The notes beneath the pieces are model-generated. The model made no database searches, was not told where the DNA came from, and was given only the letters and a program-made list of their open reading frames with translations. From the NCBI RefSeq assembly GCF_009299485.1, contig NZ_WBSO01000001.1, positions 334,667 to 398,666 of the forward strand: a stretch of 64,000 nucleotides of DNA. The letters are read 5' to 3'. Within the stretch, counting starts at the first letter, position 1, and every line of letters begins with the position of its first letter. The translations under genes and the position numbers were made by a program. This DNA is from Bifidobacterium apri. Lineage in GTDB: Bacteria > Actinomycetota > Actinomycetes > Actinomycetales > Bifidobacteriaceae. Shown one piece after another: positions 51,147-61,800 of the stretch.

Positions 51147-51310
51147 GAAAGGAGAGAAAAGAAAAGAAGAAATTGTTGGAACCGAGAGAAAAATCCCGTC
51201 GACTTCATCAACATAATTCAGCATACCGAAGTCACCTTGGGTTTACGATATGTTTCCCTGTGAATACCCTGAGCTTCACACAGGAAACACTCAGCCTTGT
51301 GTGTCTTATA
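51126..51310 (-). ncRNA. Candidate small RNA ending at the U-tract terminator
   Basis: Minus-strand interval between a TATAAG box (complement of about 51308-51313) and the terminator at 51115. It contains GTTTCCTGTG with partner CACAGGGAAAC (51258-51295) and GACTTC/GAAGTC arms near 51203-51235. The nearest minus-strand genes are on the far side and no significant protein frame fits, so an independent RNA of about 180 nt is suggested. The family is not recognised; ends are approximate. Confidence 0.35.
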
Positions 51311-51413
51311 CCGACCCAATCAAGTCAACCCCAACACACCAAGTATGTAACCCGCGCATGTCATCCGCCGAATCAACACCGCCATGTCAGACACACCATG
51401 CACAATGGGCGGC

Positions 51414-51773
51414 ATGAACACGTTGGGCAATATTCTGTGGCTGATTTTCGGCGGACTCGCACTCGCTGTGGCATGGGCGATTGTCGGCATCGTGCTGTGC
51501 GTCACCATCATCGGCATCCCGCTGGGCATCCAAGCCTTCAAAATGGCAAGCTTGACACTGACCCCATTCGGCAAATCCGTGGTGTACGGCGGTGGCGTCG
51601 GCTCATTGCTTGCCAACATCATCTGGGTGGTGCTGGTCGGCATTTGGATGGCGATCGGCTATGTCATCGCCGGCGTGCTCAATTGCATCACCGTCATCGG
51701 CGTACCATTCGGTATTCAATCGTTCAAAATGGCGAAACTCGCGTTGTGGCCGTTCGGCGCGCAAATCCAATAA
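51414..51773 (+). CDS. YccF-domain (DUF307) inner membrane protein
   Basis: 119 residues from the ATG at 51414; an in-frame ATG at 51384 adds ten residues but homologues such as E. coli YccF begin at the M-N-T-L-G-N-I-L-W position. Two tandem YccF repeats, each with a membrane hairpin and ending in a G-I-P-L-G-I-Q-A-F-K-M-A or G-V-P-F-G-I-Q-S-F-K-M-A motif. Four hydrophobic segments. Function of the family is unknown. Single gene, with no clear ribosome site. Confidence 0.88.
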   Translation: MNTLGNILWLIFGGLALAVAWAIVGIVLCVTIIGIPLGIQAFKMASLTLTPFGKSVVYGGGVGSLLANIIWVVLVGIWMAIGYVIAGVLNCITVIGVPFGIQSFKMAKLALWPFGAQIQ

Positions 51774-51781
51774 TCCCGGGT

Positions 51782-51850
51782 TACGGATTCAGGGTTACGG
51801 ATTTCCGATTACGATTCCCGATTATGGATTCCCGATTATGGATTCAGGAT
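51782..51850. repeat. Five 14-bp tandem repeats
   Basis: TAYGGATTYCCGAT-like units (14,14,13,14,14 bp) directly after the YccF stop codon. The remaining 156 bp to the next gene show nothing else. Confidence 0.75.
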
Positions 51851-52006
51851 CCGCAATCAGGAATCCAGGATGACTTCGCCACTTCGCTCGCACGGCGAGA
51901 TATCCGGCCACTCCAAGACATCAACGACTTCCAGCCCGCACCAGCCATCAGACTTCATCCGGCGTCAGACTTCATCCGCCGTCAGGCACCCCAACCTCAA
52001 TCCCAA

Positions 52007-54094
52007 CTACGCATGCTGCCACGCGAACGGCAGATGCATGAACTCCGGCACCTTATACCATTTGACCGGATACCCGGCACCATGCGCGCAGAACACCGAA
52101 TCCGGCGTATTCTCCAGATCCGCCTCGGGATCATACCCGATTGCAGCGATGACAGCATCCTCATCATGGCACTGCCGATACCCCGCCGACACGCACGTCA
52201 ACGAGCCGCGCCCATGCGTGTACGCGTTGACATCCATCGCATAATCACGCATCCCCTCAACAGGCGCCTCGCCTTCCAGCACCGCCATCATGCCGTCGTT
52301 TTCAGGCGGGTCGAACTCGCCGCTCATCCGCTGGATATCCGCCATCGCATGCCCCACCTGGTCGGCAGGCAACTCCAAACGGAACCGATACCACGGTTCA
52401 AGCACATGGCAATACCCCGCCTGACGAGCCTGCATCAGCCCTTCACGAATGGCGCGATACGTAGCCTGACGGAAATCACCACCCTCCGTATGCTTGTCGT
52501 GCGCCCGCCCGGTCAGCAAGGTGATGCGCATGTCGGCAATCGGAGCGCCAATAAGCACGCCCAGATGCTCACGTTCGCGCATATGCGTCATGATGAGGCG
52601 CTGCCAGTTGCGATCCAACACGTCCAAACTGCAATCACTGGCGAATTGGAGACCGCTGCCGCGTTCCAGCGGCTCAAGCAACACGTGGACCTCCGCATAA
52701 TGGCGTAAAGGCTCGAAATGCCCCACACCTTCCACCGGCGCGTCAATGGTCTCGTGATACACGATGCCGCCACGGTCGAACACGACTTCGATACCGAACC
52801 GCGTGCGCAGCAGTTCCTGCACGATTTCCAATTGGACGGCGCCCATGAGTTGCACGTGAATCTGTTCGAGCCGTTCGATCCACCGCACGTGCAACAGCGG
52901 TTCCTCGTCTTCCAGTTCGCGCAACGCGCCCAACAGCTTGTGCGTGTCCGTGCCGTCGATCGCCGTAACCATGTAGGTGAGCACCGGCTCCAGCAACGGA
53001 TGAGAGGCGTCGGGTTGCGCTCCGAGCCCCTGCCCGGGCACCGTACCCTCCAATCCTGTCACCGCGCATACCGTGCCAGCGGGAGCGGACTGCTCAATAT
53101 CGTATTTCGCGCCGGAATATCGCCTGATTTGATCGATTTTCCCGTATGGTTCGATAACGCTTTTCACCGGTAGTTCGCCGCCGGTCACTTTCAGCCAAGT
53201 AAGCCGATTGTGCTGCGCATCATGCGAAATACGGAAGATGCGAGCGCCGAAATCCTTGCCGTAACGCGGTTGAGGGGCGTATGCGGCGAGCATATCCAGC
53301 AGGTAGCGGATGCCGTGCAATTGCAGCGCTGACGTCCACACGCATGGGACGAGCGTGCGTTGCGCGATCATCCGGCTGATGGTCGCGGGGCTGATGCTGC
53401 CGGTATCGCAAAACTCGTCGAGCGCGGATTCATCGAGCGCGGCGACATCCTCATCGTGTTCCATTCCATCGTGTTCCATGCGGGAAGCGGCAGAAGAACT
53501 CGAGACGGGCGCAGACGAATCGGCGGTCATGGTGTCATTCGACGCATGAATTGCGGCTGCGGTGTCCGCTGTCACCGGTGTATCCGCGTCATCGGTAATA
53601 TCGGCGGAATCATGCGATGAACCGGCATCAACGCACGCATCGCCGAACCGTTTGCGGATGTCGGCAAGCACATCATCGCGCGATATACCGGCAGCGAGCG
53701 CATCGATCTTGTTGATGACGATGACAGTCGGCACATGGTAGCGTTCGAGCAGCCGCCACAAGGTTTCCGTATGGCCTTGCACACCATCGACGGCGGAAAT
53801 GACCAGCAGGGCGACATCAAGCACGCCGAGCGTCCGCTCCATATCGGCGGCGAAATCCACATGTCCGGGCGTATCGAGCAACGTCAGGCGCATGCCGGGG
53901 TAATCGAGTATCGCATCTTTCGAATAAATGGTGATGCCACGCTGTTTTTCCAATGCGTCGGTGTCGAGGAACGCGTCGCCGTGATCGACACGACCGAGTT
54001 TGCGCACTTGGCCGCTGACGTAGAGCATCGCTTCGGACAGTGTGGTTTTGCCCGCGTCCACGTGGGCGAGCACGCCCGCAACGATCTGCTTCAT
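52007..54094 (-). CDS. TetM/Otr-type ribosomal protection GTPase-like protein
   Basis: 695 residues. Translational GTPase with EF-G layout: G1 A-H-V-D-A-G-K-T-T at 10-18, G2 Q-R-G-I-T-I, G3 D-T-P-G-H-V-D-F near 74-81 and G4 N-K-I-D near 128-131. The C-terminal EF-G IV/V-like part follows the tetracycline ribosomal-protection family (Tet(M), Tet(W), OtrA). Residues ~150-215, within the G domain, are a Thr/Asp/Ser/Ala-rich insertion not found in TetM. Whether this divergent member confers resistance or is a housekeeping paralogue cannot be read from sequence. It is flanked by palindromic repeats and not by a mobile element. Confidence 0.85.
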   Translation of the reverse strand: MKQIVAGVLAHVDAGKTTLSEAMLYVSGQVRKLGRVDHGDAFLDTDALEKQRGITIYSKDAILDYPGMRLTLLDTPGHVDFAADMERTLGVLDVALLVISAVDGVQGHTETLWRLLERYHVPTVIVINKIDALAAGISRDDVLADIRKRFGDACVDAGSSHDSADITDDADTPVTADTAAAIHASNDTMTADSSAPVSSSSAASRMEHDGMEHDEDVAALDESALDEFCDTGSISPATISRMIAQRTLVPCVWTSALQLHGIRYLLDMLAAYAPQPRYGKDFGARIFRISHDAQHNRLTWLKVTGGELPVKSVIEPYGKIDQIRRYSGAKYDIEQSAPAGTVCAVTGLEGTVPGQGLGAQPDASHPLLEPVLTYMVTAIDGTDTHKLLGALRELEDEEPLLHVRWIERLEQIHVQLMGAVQLEIVQELLRTRFGIEVVFDRGGIVYHETIDAPVEGVGHFEPLRHYAEVHVLLEPLERGSGLQFASDCSLDVLDRNWQRLIMTHMREREHLGVLIGAPIADMRITLLTGRAHDKHTEGGDFRQATYRAIREGLMQARQAGYCHVLEPWYRFRLELPADQVGHAMADIQRMSGEFDPPENDGMMAVLEGEAPVEGMRDYAMDVNAYTHGRGSLTCVSAGYRQCHDEDAVIAAIGYDPEADLENTPDSVFCAHGAGYPVKWYKVPEFMHLPFAWQHA

Positions 54095-54317
54095 TCATGC
54101 TCCTGTCGATTGGCAAACAGCGCTGAGTGGCGCCTGACCACCTATGGTAGAACGCCGCGACGTCATCGTGCCCGGGCATGGTATGCAAGACCGGTATACA
54201 CGGCAGCCCGGCGGCTAAGCAGTTCAGCAGCCCGGCAGACCACAGACCGCAGCCCGCAGCCCGGCAGCTCCGCAGCCGACGAAACCCGACAGCCGACGAA
54301 ACCACAAAGCCCTCCCC

Positions 54318-54590
54318 CCAACCTTCTGCCGACGCTGACAGAGGTCTTAGCGTCGGTAGAAGCAGAGATGTGGGTGAGCACATACACAAACTGGCTACGC
54401 CGGGGCGCTTCCCAACGTAGCCAGTTTGAGATAATACACAAACTGGCTACGCAAACACGGCCACCAGCGTCACCAGTTTGAGACAATACACAAACTGGCT
54501 ACGCAAACACGGCACCAGCGTAACCAGTTCGAGACAATACACAAACTGGCTACGCCGGGGCGCTTCCCAGCGTAACCAGTTTGTGAGGTT
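54318..54590. repeat. Composite palindromic repeat locus (one class B, four class A copies)
   Basis: A class B hairpin (CTTCTGCCGACGCT with AGCGTCGGTAGAAG, 54321-54364) then four class A hairpins in tandem with CACAAACTGGCTACGC arms near 54382, 54436, 54487 and 54538. The last ends in GAGGTTCGGG and the shared tail that leads into the 3' end of ileS. Confidence 0.85.
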
Positions 54591-54644
54591 CGGGTGTGCC
54601 GCTACCCGGCGAGGTGCCACCTTACGGCACCGCACCTTACGGCA

Positions 54645-57600
54645 TCACGCCTTGGCGACAGCGACCTCGAGTTCCTCGGCGGAGTCGCTCGGCTTGATGT
54701 CAAGCGTCGTGGCGAGCGTCTCGTGGGCGATCAGGTCACGGAACTGCTCAAGCTTCGGCGCATCCGCCGCAGGAACGGTCAGGGTCAGCACAATCCGGTC
54801 GGCGATATTGAAATCAGCCTCCTTGCGGGCATCCTGCACGGCACGGACCGCGTCACGCGCGTAGCCTTCGGCCAGCAGATTGTCATCAAGCGCGGTGTCG
54901 AGAATCACGAACCCGCCGGACGGCAGGGCCGCGGACACCGAATTGGCGGCTTCGGCGGCATCCTGCTCCTCCACGCGGTTGATGACCTCGAACTCACCGG
55001 CCTCCAGCGCGATTTCGCCGTTCGGGGTTTCAACCACGGGAGCGCCGGTCGCGTCATCCACATGCCATGCACCGGTCTTGGACGCCTTGATGGCGAACTG
55101 CACCTGCTTGCCCAGACGCGGGCCGGCGGCACGCGCGTTGACCTTGAGCTGGTGGATGATCTTCAAGCCGTGTTCAGGCGCATCCTCGAGGGTCGAGAAG
55201 TCCACGGACTTCACGTTGAGTTCCGTCTTCAAAATCTCGACATAATCCTCGACCGCCTTCGGGTCAGCGACCACGACAGTGAGCTTGCTCAACGGCTGAC
55301 GCACGCGAATCTGCTCCGCCTTACGCAACGACAGCGTCGCAGAGACAACCTCACGCACCTGATCCATTGCGGACACCAGCGCGTCATTCGCCTTGAGCAC
55401 GAGCCCAAGTTCCGTAGGCTCGCCGGTCTTCTCGTCGGCGAGGAACGGCCAATCCTCAAGATGCACCGATTCGCCGCCGGTGAGGCCGCGCCACACGGTT
55501 TCCGCTTCCATCGGAGCGAGCGGGGCAAGCACCCGCATGAAGGTTTCCAGCACGGTGTACAACGTGTTGAACGCGTTCTCATCCTCATTCCAGAAACGGT
55601 CACGCGTGTTGCGGATATACCAGTTGGTGAGCACATCGATGAAATCGGTGACCGCCTCGCACGCGTCGGAAATCGCGAAATCATCCAGCGACTTCTCCAC
55701 ACGCTCAACCAGCAGGCGGGTGCGAGCCAGCAGATACTGGTCCATGCGCGGCAGACTATCAACCTCGTCCGCGCGCAGGCGACGCGCATCGAAGCCCTTC
55801 CCACCGTTCGCCGCATTCGCGTACAACGTGAAGAAATAGTACGAACTCCACACAGGCAGCATGACCTGACGTACAGTGTCGCGGATACCGTCGGAGGTGA
55901 CGATGAGATTACCGCCACGCAAAATCGGCGAGCTCATGAGGAACCAACGCATCGCATCGGAACCGAATTTGTCGAACACACCGTTGACATCCGGATAGTT
56001 GCGCAAATGCTTGCTCATCTTCTGGCCGTCGGAGCCGAGCACGATGCCGTGGCAGATGACGTTCTTGAACGCCGGCTTGTCGAACAGGGCCGTGGCCATG
56101 ATGTGCAGCGTGTAGAACCAACCGCGAGTCTGACCGATATACTCGACCACATAATCACACGGGAAGTGCTGTTCGAAGTATTCCTTGTTCTCGAACGGAT
56201 AGTGGAACTGGGCGAACGGCATGGAGCCGGACTCGAACCAGCAGTCGAGCACGTCGGTGATGCGGTGCATCTGGCTCTTGCCAGTCGGATCGTCCGGGTT
56301 CGGGCGCGTCAGACGGTCGATGTACGGGCGGTGCATGTTAATCTCGCCCTTGTCATCGCGCGGATAGTCGCCGAAGTCGGCCTTGAGCTCGTCCAGCGAA
56401 CCGTACACGTCGACACGCGGGTACTTCGGGTCGTCGCTCACCCACACCGGAATCGGGCTGCCCCAGAAGCGGTTGCGGCTGATGGACCAGTCTCGCGCAT
56501 TGGCGAGCCACTTGCCGAACTGGCCGTCTTTCACATTCTCCGGAATCCAGTTGATCTCCTGGTTGTGCTTGAGCAGACGGTCCTTGATCTTCGTGACGGA
56601 CACGAACCAGCTGGACACCGGCTTGTAGATCAACGGGGTGCCGCAACGCCAGCAATGCGGATAGGAGTGCACATAGCTCTTCTCCTGGAACAGCAAAGCG
56701 CGATGCTCCTCGGGGATGCGGGCGAGCGGACCGTCACCGGCACGCAGGTTACGCAAAATCGGCAGGTTCGCGTCGAACACGAACATGCCCTCGTAGTCAG
56801 GGGTCAGCGAGTTGAACACGCACGCTTCGTCAAGCACATCCATGGACTTGATGCCCTTGGCGTTGAGCGTGTTCATATCATCTTCACCATACGGTGCCTG
56901 GTGCACGAGGCCGGAACCTTCAACCGTGTCGACATAGTCGGCGGTGAAAATCTGGAAGGCGTTCGGGCCGGGGGTGCCACCTTCGGCGAGCGCCTTGTCG
57001 TCAGCGAAATACGGGAAGACCGGCCAGTAACGCCAGCCTTCCATCTCGGCGCCTTTGAGTTCGCGCACGATCTCATAGTCGTCGCCGAGCTCCTTGGCGT
57101 AGGCCTCAAGGCGCGGCTTGCCGATATAGAACTTCTTGCCGGCGAACTTGCCTTGCGTCGGGCGCACTTCGACATAGTCGATGTCAGCGCCGACGACGAT
57201 GGCGAGGTTGGTAGGCACAGTCCACGGGGTGGTGGTCCAGAACACGGCGTAGGCATCGTCCTCGTCACGCAGTTTGACGGCCACGGATACGGTGGTGTCC
57301 TGCCGATCCTGATAGACGTCGGCATCCATGCGCAGTTCGTGGTTGCTCAGCGGCGTGCGGTCCTTCGGGCAATACGGCAGCACGCGGTAGCCTTTGTAGG
57401 CGAGGCCCTTGTCGTACAGCTGCTTGAACGCCCACATGACGGATTCCATGTACGGGGTGTTCAGGGTCTTATACCCGTGGTCGAAGTCCACCCAACGGCC
57501 TTGACGGTGCACGTATTCACGCCATTCGTTGGTGTATTTGAGCACGGAAGCACGGCAGGCGTCGTTGAACTTGGCGATGCCCATCTTGTTGATGTCGTCG

Positions 57601-57977
57601 ACCGAATCGATGCCGAGTTCCTTCTGCGCTTCGAGCTCGGCGGGCAGGCCGTGCGTATCCCACCCGAAGACGCGGTTGACCTTGTGGCCCTTCATGGTCT
57701 GGTAGCGCGGGATGACGTCCTTCGCATAGCCGGTCAGCAGGTGGCCGTAGTGCGGCAGACCGTTGGCGAACGGCGGACCGTCGAAGAACACGAACTCGTT
57801 CTGGCTGTGGTCGCCGGACGGGCGGCGTTCTACGGATTTGTTGAAGGTGTCGTCGGTGTCCCAATAATTCAGCACCGATTCCTCGAGCTTAGGGAAATTC
57901 GGGTTCGGCGCGACATTGGCGCTTTGCTCGCCGGTTGATGCCTTGGGATACACGTGATCGGTGGTTTCGCTCACCAT
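54645..57977 (-). CDS. ileS: Isoleucyl-tRNA synthetase
   Basis: 1110 residues from the ATG at 57977 (AGGAGAAT directly upstream). Class I synthetase: the HIGH-type motif is P-P-F-A-N-G-L-P-H-Y-G-H near 68-79 and the KMSKS motif is G-Q-K-M-S-K-H. The C-W-R-C-G-T-P segment and the long C-terminal anticodon-binding region fit the eukaryote-like actinobacterial IleS clade, which is characteristically over 1000 residues. It charges tRNA-Ile and edits valine. Expression is controlled by the T-box leader upstream (57981-58215). The codon usage is strongly biased, as expected for a core gene. Confidence 0.97.
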   Translation of the reverse strand: MVSETTDHVYPKASTGEQSANVAPNPNFPKLEESVLNYWDTDDTFNKSVERRPSGDHSQNEFVFFDGPPFANGLPHYGHLLTGYAKDVIPRYQTMKGHKVNRVFGWDTHGLPAELEAQKELGIDSVDDINKMGIAKFNDACRASVLKYTNEWREYVHRQGRWVDFDHGYKTLNTPYMESVMWAFKQLYDKGLAYKGYRVLPYCPKDRTPLSNHELRMDADVYQDRQDTTVSVAVKLRDEDDAYAVFWTTTPWTVPTNLAIVVGADIDYVEVRPTQGKFAGKKFYIGKPRLEAYAKELGDDYEIVRELKGAEMEGWRYWPVFPYFADDKALAEGGTPGPNAFQIFTADYVDTVEGSGLVHQAPYGEDDMNTLNAKGIKSMDVLDEACVFNSLTPDYEGMFVFDANLPILRNLRAGDGPLARIPEEHRALLFQEKSYVHSYPHCWRCGTPLIYKPVSSWFVSVTKIKDRLLKHNQEINWIPENVKDGQFGKWLANARDWSISRNRFWGSPIPVWVSDDPKYPRVDVYGSLDELKADFGDYPRDDKGEINMHRPYIDRLTRPNPDDPTGKSQMHRITDVLDCWFESGSMPFAQFHYPFENKEYFEQHFPCDYVVEYIGQTRGWFYTLHIMATALFDKPAFKNVICHGIVLGSDGQKMSKHLRNYPDVNGVFDKFGSDAMRWFLMSSPILRGGNLIVTSDGIRDTVRQVMLPVWSSYYFFTLYANAANGGKGFDARRLRADEVDSLPRMDQYLLARTRLLVERVEKSLDDFAISDACEAVTDFIDVLTNWYIRNTRDRFWNEDENAFNTLYTVLETFMRVLAPLAPMEAETVWRGLTGGESVHLEDWPFLADEKTGEPTELGLVLKANDALVSAMDQVREVVSATLSLRKAEQIRVRQPLSKLTVVVADPKAVEDYVEILKTELNVKSVDFSTLEDAPEHGLKIIHQLKVNARAAGPRLGKQVQFAIKASKTGAWHVDDATGAPVVETPNGEIALEAGEFEVINRVEEQDAAEAANSVSAALPSGGFVILDTALDDNLLAEGYARDAVRAVQDARKEADFNIADRIVLTLTVPAADAPKLEQFRDLIAHETLATTLDIKPSDSAEELEVAVAKA

Positions 57978-57980
57978 ATT

Positions 57981-58215
57981 CTCCTCGACTGGCTGGTTGA
58001 CATTGCCACGAGGACGACGGGGCTTACGCTTCCGCCGCGGTACCACCTCGCTTGCCGCGCATTGCCGGGAACCGGTTGTGTGCGACCGCTTGTGTCCGGC
58101 TGTTTCGGGCCGGACCCGTCGGTTCTACTGGGGGTTTGGCGTGTGCCGTGCCCTGTTCTTCCGAAGGCTCCCCGCTGATGACGGATCATCGCCTCATACA
58201 GCCGCCATGATAGCA
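57981..58215 (-). promoter_or_regulatory. T-box riboswitch (translational type) of ileS
   Basis: The minus strand contains the invariant T-box GGTGGTACCGCGG (complement of 58035-58047). Near the 5' part GGGGAGCCTTCGGAAGAAC resembles actinobacterial ileS leaders, and the Ile codon ATC occurs twice (complement of 58171-58192) as specifier candidates. The CGAGG before the T-box, the TCCTCG after it and the CGAGGAG ribosome site can pair in mutually exclusive ways, as expected for translational control: uncharged tRNA-Ile would favour the open ribosome site. The exact ends are estimates. Confidence 0.85.
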
Positions 58216-58274
58216 CCGCGGGCGGGACGACCGAGCGACTCACAGCGAACGCGCGATTCGATGCTGTCCTCCCC

Positions 58275-58755
58275 ACCTTCTACCGACGCTGAGCGGACTC
58301 AGCGGCATACTCACAATCCGGTTACACTGAGCAGCATCCCAGCGTAACCAGATTGTGGGGGAATGCGCGATTCGATGCCGCCCTCCACCTTCTACCGACA
58401 CTGGCGGGGTGCTGAGCGTCGGCAGAAACAGAGATGGGACTTCTGCACAACTGAGACCGGCGGAGCTGCTTGCTCACAAACTGGTTACGCTCACGGACCG
58501 CTTTGCGTAACCAGTTTGTGAAGAGATACGCGATTCAATGCCGCCCCCACCACCTTCCACCAACACTCAGCGGACCCAGCGGCACACCCACAAACTGGTT
58601 ACGCTCACGGACCGCTTTGCGTAACCAGTTTGTGAAGAGATACGCGATCCGATGTCGTCTTCTCCCACCTCCTACCGACACTGAGCGGACTCAGCAGCAT
58701 ACTCACAATCTGGTTACACTCAGCAGCATCCCAGCGTAACCAGTTTGTGGGGGAG
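58275..58755. repeat. Composite palindromic repeat locus (four class A copies with class B half-sites)
   Basis: Class A hairpins near 58311, 58473, 58589 and 58702 (CACAAACTGGTTACGC with GCGTAACCAGTTTGTG) alternate with CTACCGACAC/GAGCGTCGGCAGAA class B sequences at about 58278, 58392, 58556 and 58670. It occupies most of the space between ileS's leader and the adhesin gene's 3' end. The rest (58216-58274) shows nothing. Confidence 0.85.
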
Positions 58756-58835
58756 GATGCGCGATGGGCGGCCCGGCTCAACACGCGGCTGCGACGGACC
58801 GCCCGGCTCAACACGCACGCGCGACGAGACGGGAA

Positions 58836-61800
58836 TCAGGCTCGCTGGCCGGCTCGACGCAAGCGACGGGCGATTTCGGCGCACAACAGCGCGGCGATGA
58901 TGGCGATCAGGCCACCGCATATCAGCGAGCGCGAGGTCGAAGACCCGCCGGTGAACGGCAGCGCGGTAACCACCCGCTCATTGGTGAAGCTCAGCTGATT
59001 GGCACTGGACTTGCCGGTATCGTCGCTGGCGCTGGAATCGTAGATGACTTTCGCCGGGCTCAGCGTATTGCCGTCATCGTCGACCACCTGCGTGACCTTG
59101 ATGCCCGCCTTATTGCCGAGCTGGCGTTGCGTGACATCGGTGACCGTATCGCTGACGGTGACGCTCACCCGATAGACGGCCTTCGAGTATTTCACGCCGG
59201 TCGCACCGTCAGTGCCGCCCGCGCCAGCGGCACCGCCATTCGCACCGTTTTCACGGATTTCATACACGTAGGTCTTGCCGGCATCTGCCGCCGTGAACGG
59301 GAATGCGCCGAATGAAGCAGAACTCGTAGACCCGTCCGCTCCTTTCGACAGTGTCAGCGTCGCGTCCCTCGGCAGCGGTCCGGCGCCATCTGCTGACCCA
59401 CCGTCGTCGGTCGCGCTCAACGCGGTCATCGTGAACGTGTATTGGGCGCCTGCAGGCCACCCGCCTTCAACGGTTTTGCTTACTTTCACCGCGGTGGTCG
59501 GCACGGTGGTGTTGGCGAACACCGGCGGGGTGGACGTGTCGTACACCACGGTCGCCACGAGCTGGTTCGGATCGGATGCGGAACGCACGACTCCCACCGA
59601 AGCAGTATGTTTTGTCGTGTCGTACAAGGTGGTGCCTGATGCCGCACCGTTGGGAACATTCTCCGTGATCGTGTACTGGTAGATACCGACCTTCGTGTAG
59701 GTGATCTTCCCGAAATCGATGGCGCCGTTGTCCCCGTTCGGGACGGTCCTGCTCTGGACGGTGGTGGTGTTGCCGTCATCGTCCGTGAGTGTCGAGGTCG
59801 TGGCACCATCAGGCATGGGCGCGCTGCCTGTCGGGTCGGTCAACGTGAAGGAATACTCTCCGGATGTCGCTGCCACGCCGTCCTTGGTTTTGCTGGCGGT
59901 GATGGTCGCGGTTGCAGGCGTCACCGGCTTGGTGGTGTTGTAAATCTTCGGGAAATGCTTGGTGTAGGCATCGCCTTGGTCGGGCGTCGCCACGAGGTCG
60001 AAGTTCGAGGCGTCGTCGAAATTATCTTCCGTGATGGTCACACCGGCCTTGGCGTGGTAGATGGTGCCGTCCGTCACGCCATCCCAGCCGTATGCCACAT
60101 AGTCTTTGTTCTGGTCGTCGGCGCTGGTCTTGTCTTGGTCGACGACGACCATCGCCCTCAAACCGGTCACGCCGTCCTTGACGACTTTCTTCACCAACAC
60201 GCTCGCCGTGCGGTCGGTGGTGTCGTAGGTGATGGTCGGGTCACCACCATCGATCTCGCGGAAGGTATACGTGAACTTGGCAGAATCCTTGCCGTTCAAA
60301 TCCGCGAGCGTGATCGGCACCGTGAAGTCGATCAGACCGCCGTCGCCGTTGGTCACCGTCGTGTTCATCAGCTTCGGCGCGTTGCCGGATGGGGTGACGG
60401 AGAAAGTGAACTGGCCGGCTTTCGCGGGCTGGCCGTCGAGCAGTTTTGTTGCTTTGATCTGCACCCAACCGGTGGTGGTCGTGTTCTGGATGACCAGCAA
60501 CGCGTCGGTACCTGCATAACTGACGGATGCGGAGAGCGTGTTGTCGCTGTTGCGCGTCACGGTCACTTTCGCCGCATAGACATTGCTGTCATACACGATG
60601 TTCGGGTCACTGCCGGTGACCTCGTGGATGGCGTAGGTGTACACGCCAGGGTATTCGAACGTGATGTCGCCCCACGAGGCGTGGCCTGCACCCTGATTCG
60701 ATGTGGTCGCGGTCGGCGTGCCGTTAATGTCCTTCGTGGTGTCAGCGGGCATCGGCAGGCTCACTGCGTTGCCGTCGAGGTCCACCGCATCCGTGGACAC
60801 CGGTTGCAGTTCGAAGGAGAACTGGCCGTCGGTGGTCGCGGGGATGCCGTCGAACATCTTGGTCAAACGCAACTGGGCTGTGGTCGGCACAGCTTTGACA
60901 TACATGTTGTTGAAGCCTGCGGGCGCGTCCCCGGCATCGTAGCTGACCGTGTCGCTGAGCTTGTTGGTGTTCGGGTCACGCGTCACGGTCACCGTGATGG
61001 AATGGGATGAGGTGTCCTTGGTGATGTACGGGTCGCTTGGCGTTTCCTCGGTCACCGTGTACCGGTAGGTGCCGGCTTGTGAGTAGACGATCGGGCCGAA
61101 GTCGATCAGACCGTTCTCGCCGTTCGCGGTCAGGCAGTAGATGTCGCCGTTCTCATCGGTTGCCGGGCTCGCGCATGTCGAAGGCATCGGCGTGTCTTTC
61201 GCCGCCGTGATGCGGAAGGTGAACTGCCCCGTTGATGCTGGTTGGCCGGCGAGCGTCTTGTAAGAATAGAGATGTTCTTTGATGTCGTCAGGCTTGATTG
61301 TCGTGTTCTTGAAGGTCGGCGGATCAGTGGACTCCGTGCCGTCCACGCTGTAGGTGACGGCGGCGGACAGCTTATTCGTCGCCTTGTCGCGCGTGACCTT
61401 GACGGTCACCAAAACCGAGGTGGTATCATAGGCGATCCCGGCATCGGCGCCTTTGCTTTCGGTCATGGTGTAGGTGTAGGTGCCTTCGGCGGTGTAGCGG
61501 ATGGTACCGAAGTCAATCGAACCGTCGCTGTTGGCGGGAATGATGCGCACGGATCCGTTATTAGTAGAATCAGCGGGCATTGGTGTTGTACTATCGTTCG
61601 CCTGCAAGGTGAAGAAGAACCTGTTGGAGCCGAATCCGGTTTTGCCGTCCAGCGTCTTTTTCGCCGAGATTGTCGCATCCACCGGTGTCGGCGCGATGGT
61701 CGTGTTAGCGAACGCATTGCTGCCGGTGCCAGTGGTGACCGTGCCGTCTGAGGCCTTCTTGCTGTAGGAGACCGCCGCGTTCAACTCGTTGGTGGTGTCG

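Noticed and set aside
51173..52708. A 511-codon plus-strand frame spanning YccF and the TetM-like gene
   Set aside because: It crosses an annotated gene in another frame, tandem repeats and antisense of a translational GTPase; no coherent domain.
52007..54094. Calling this gene a tetracycline resistance determinant
   Set aside because: Family-level similarity only; the G-domain insertion and absence of mobile DNA argue for caution.
54594..57938. A 1114-codon open frame on the plus strand across ileS
   Set aside because: It is antisense to ileS, whose synthetase motifs are unambiguous; the antisense frame is a by-product of strong GC3 codon bias.
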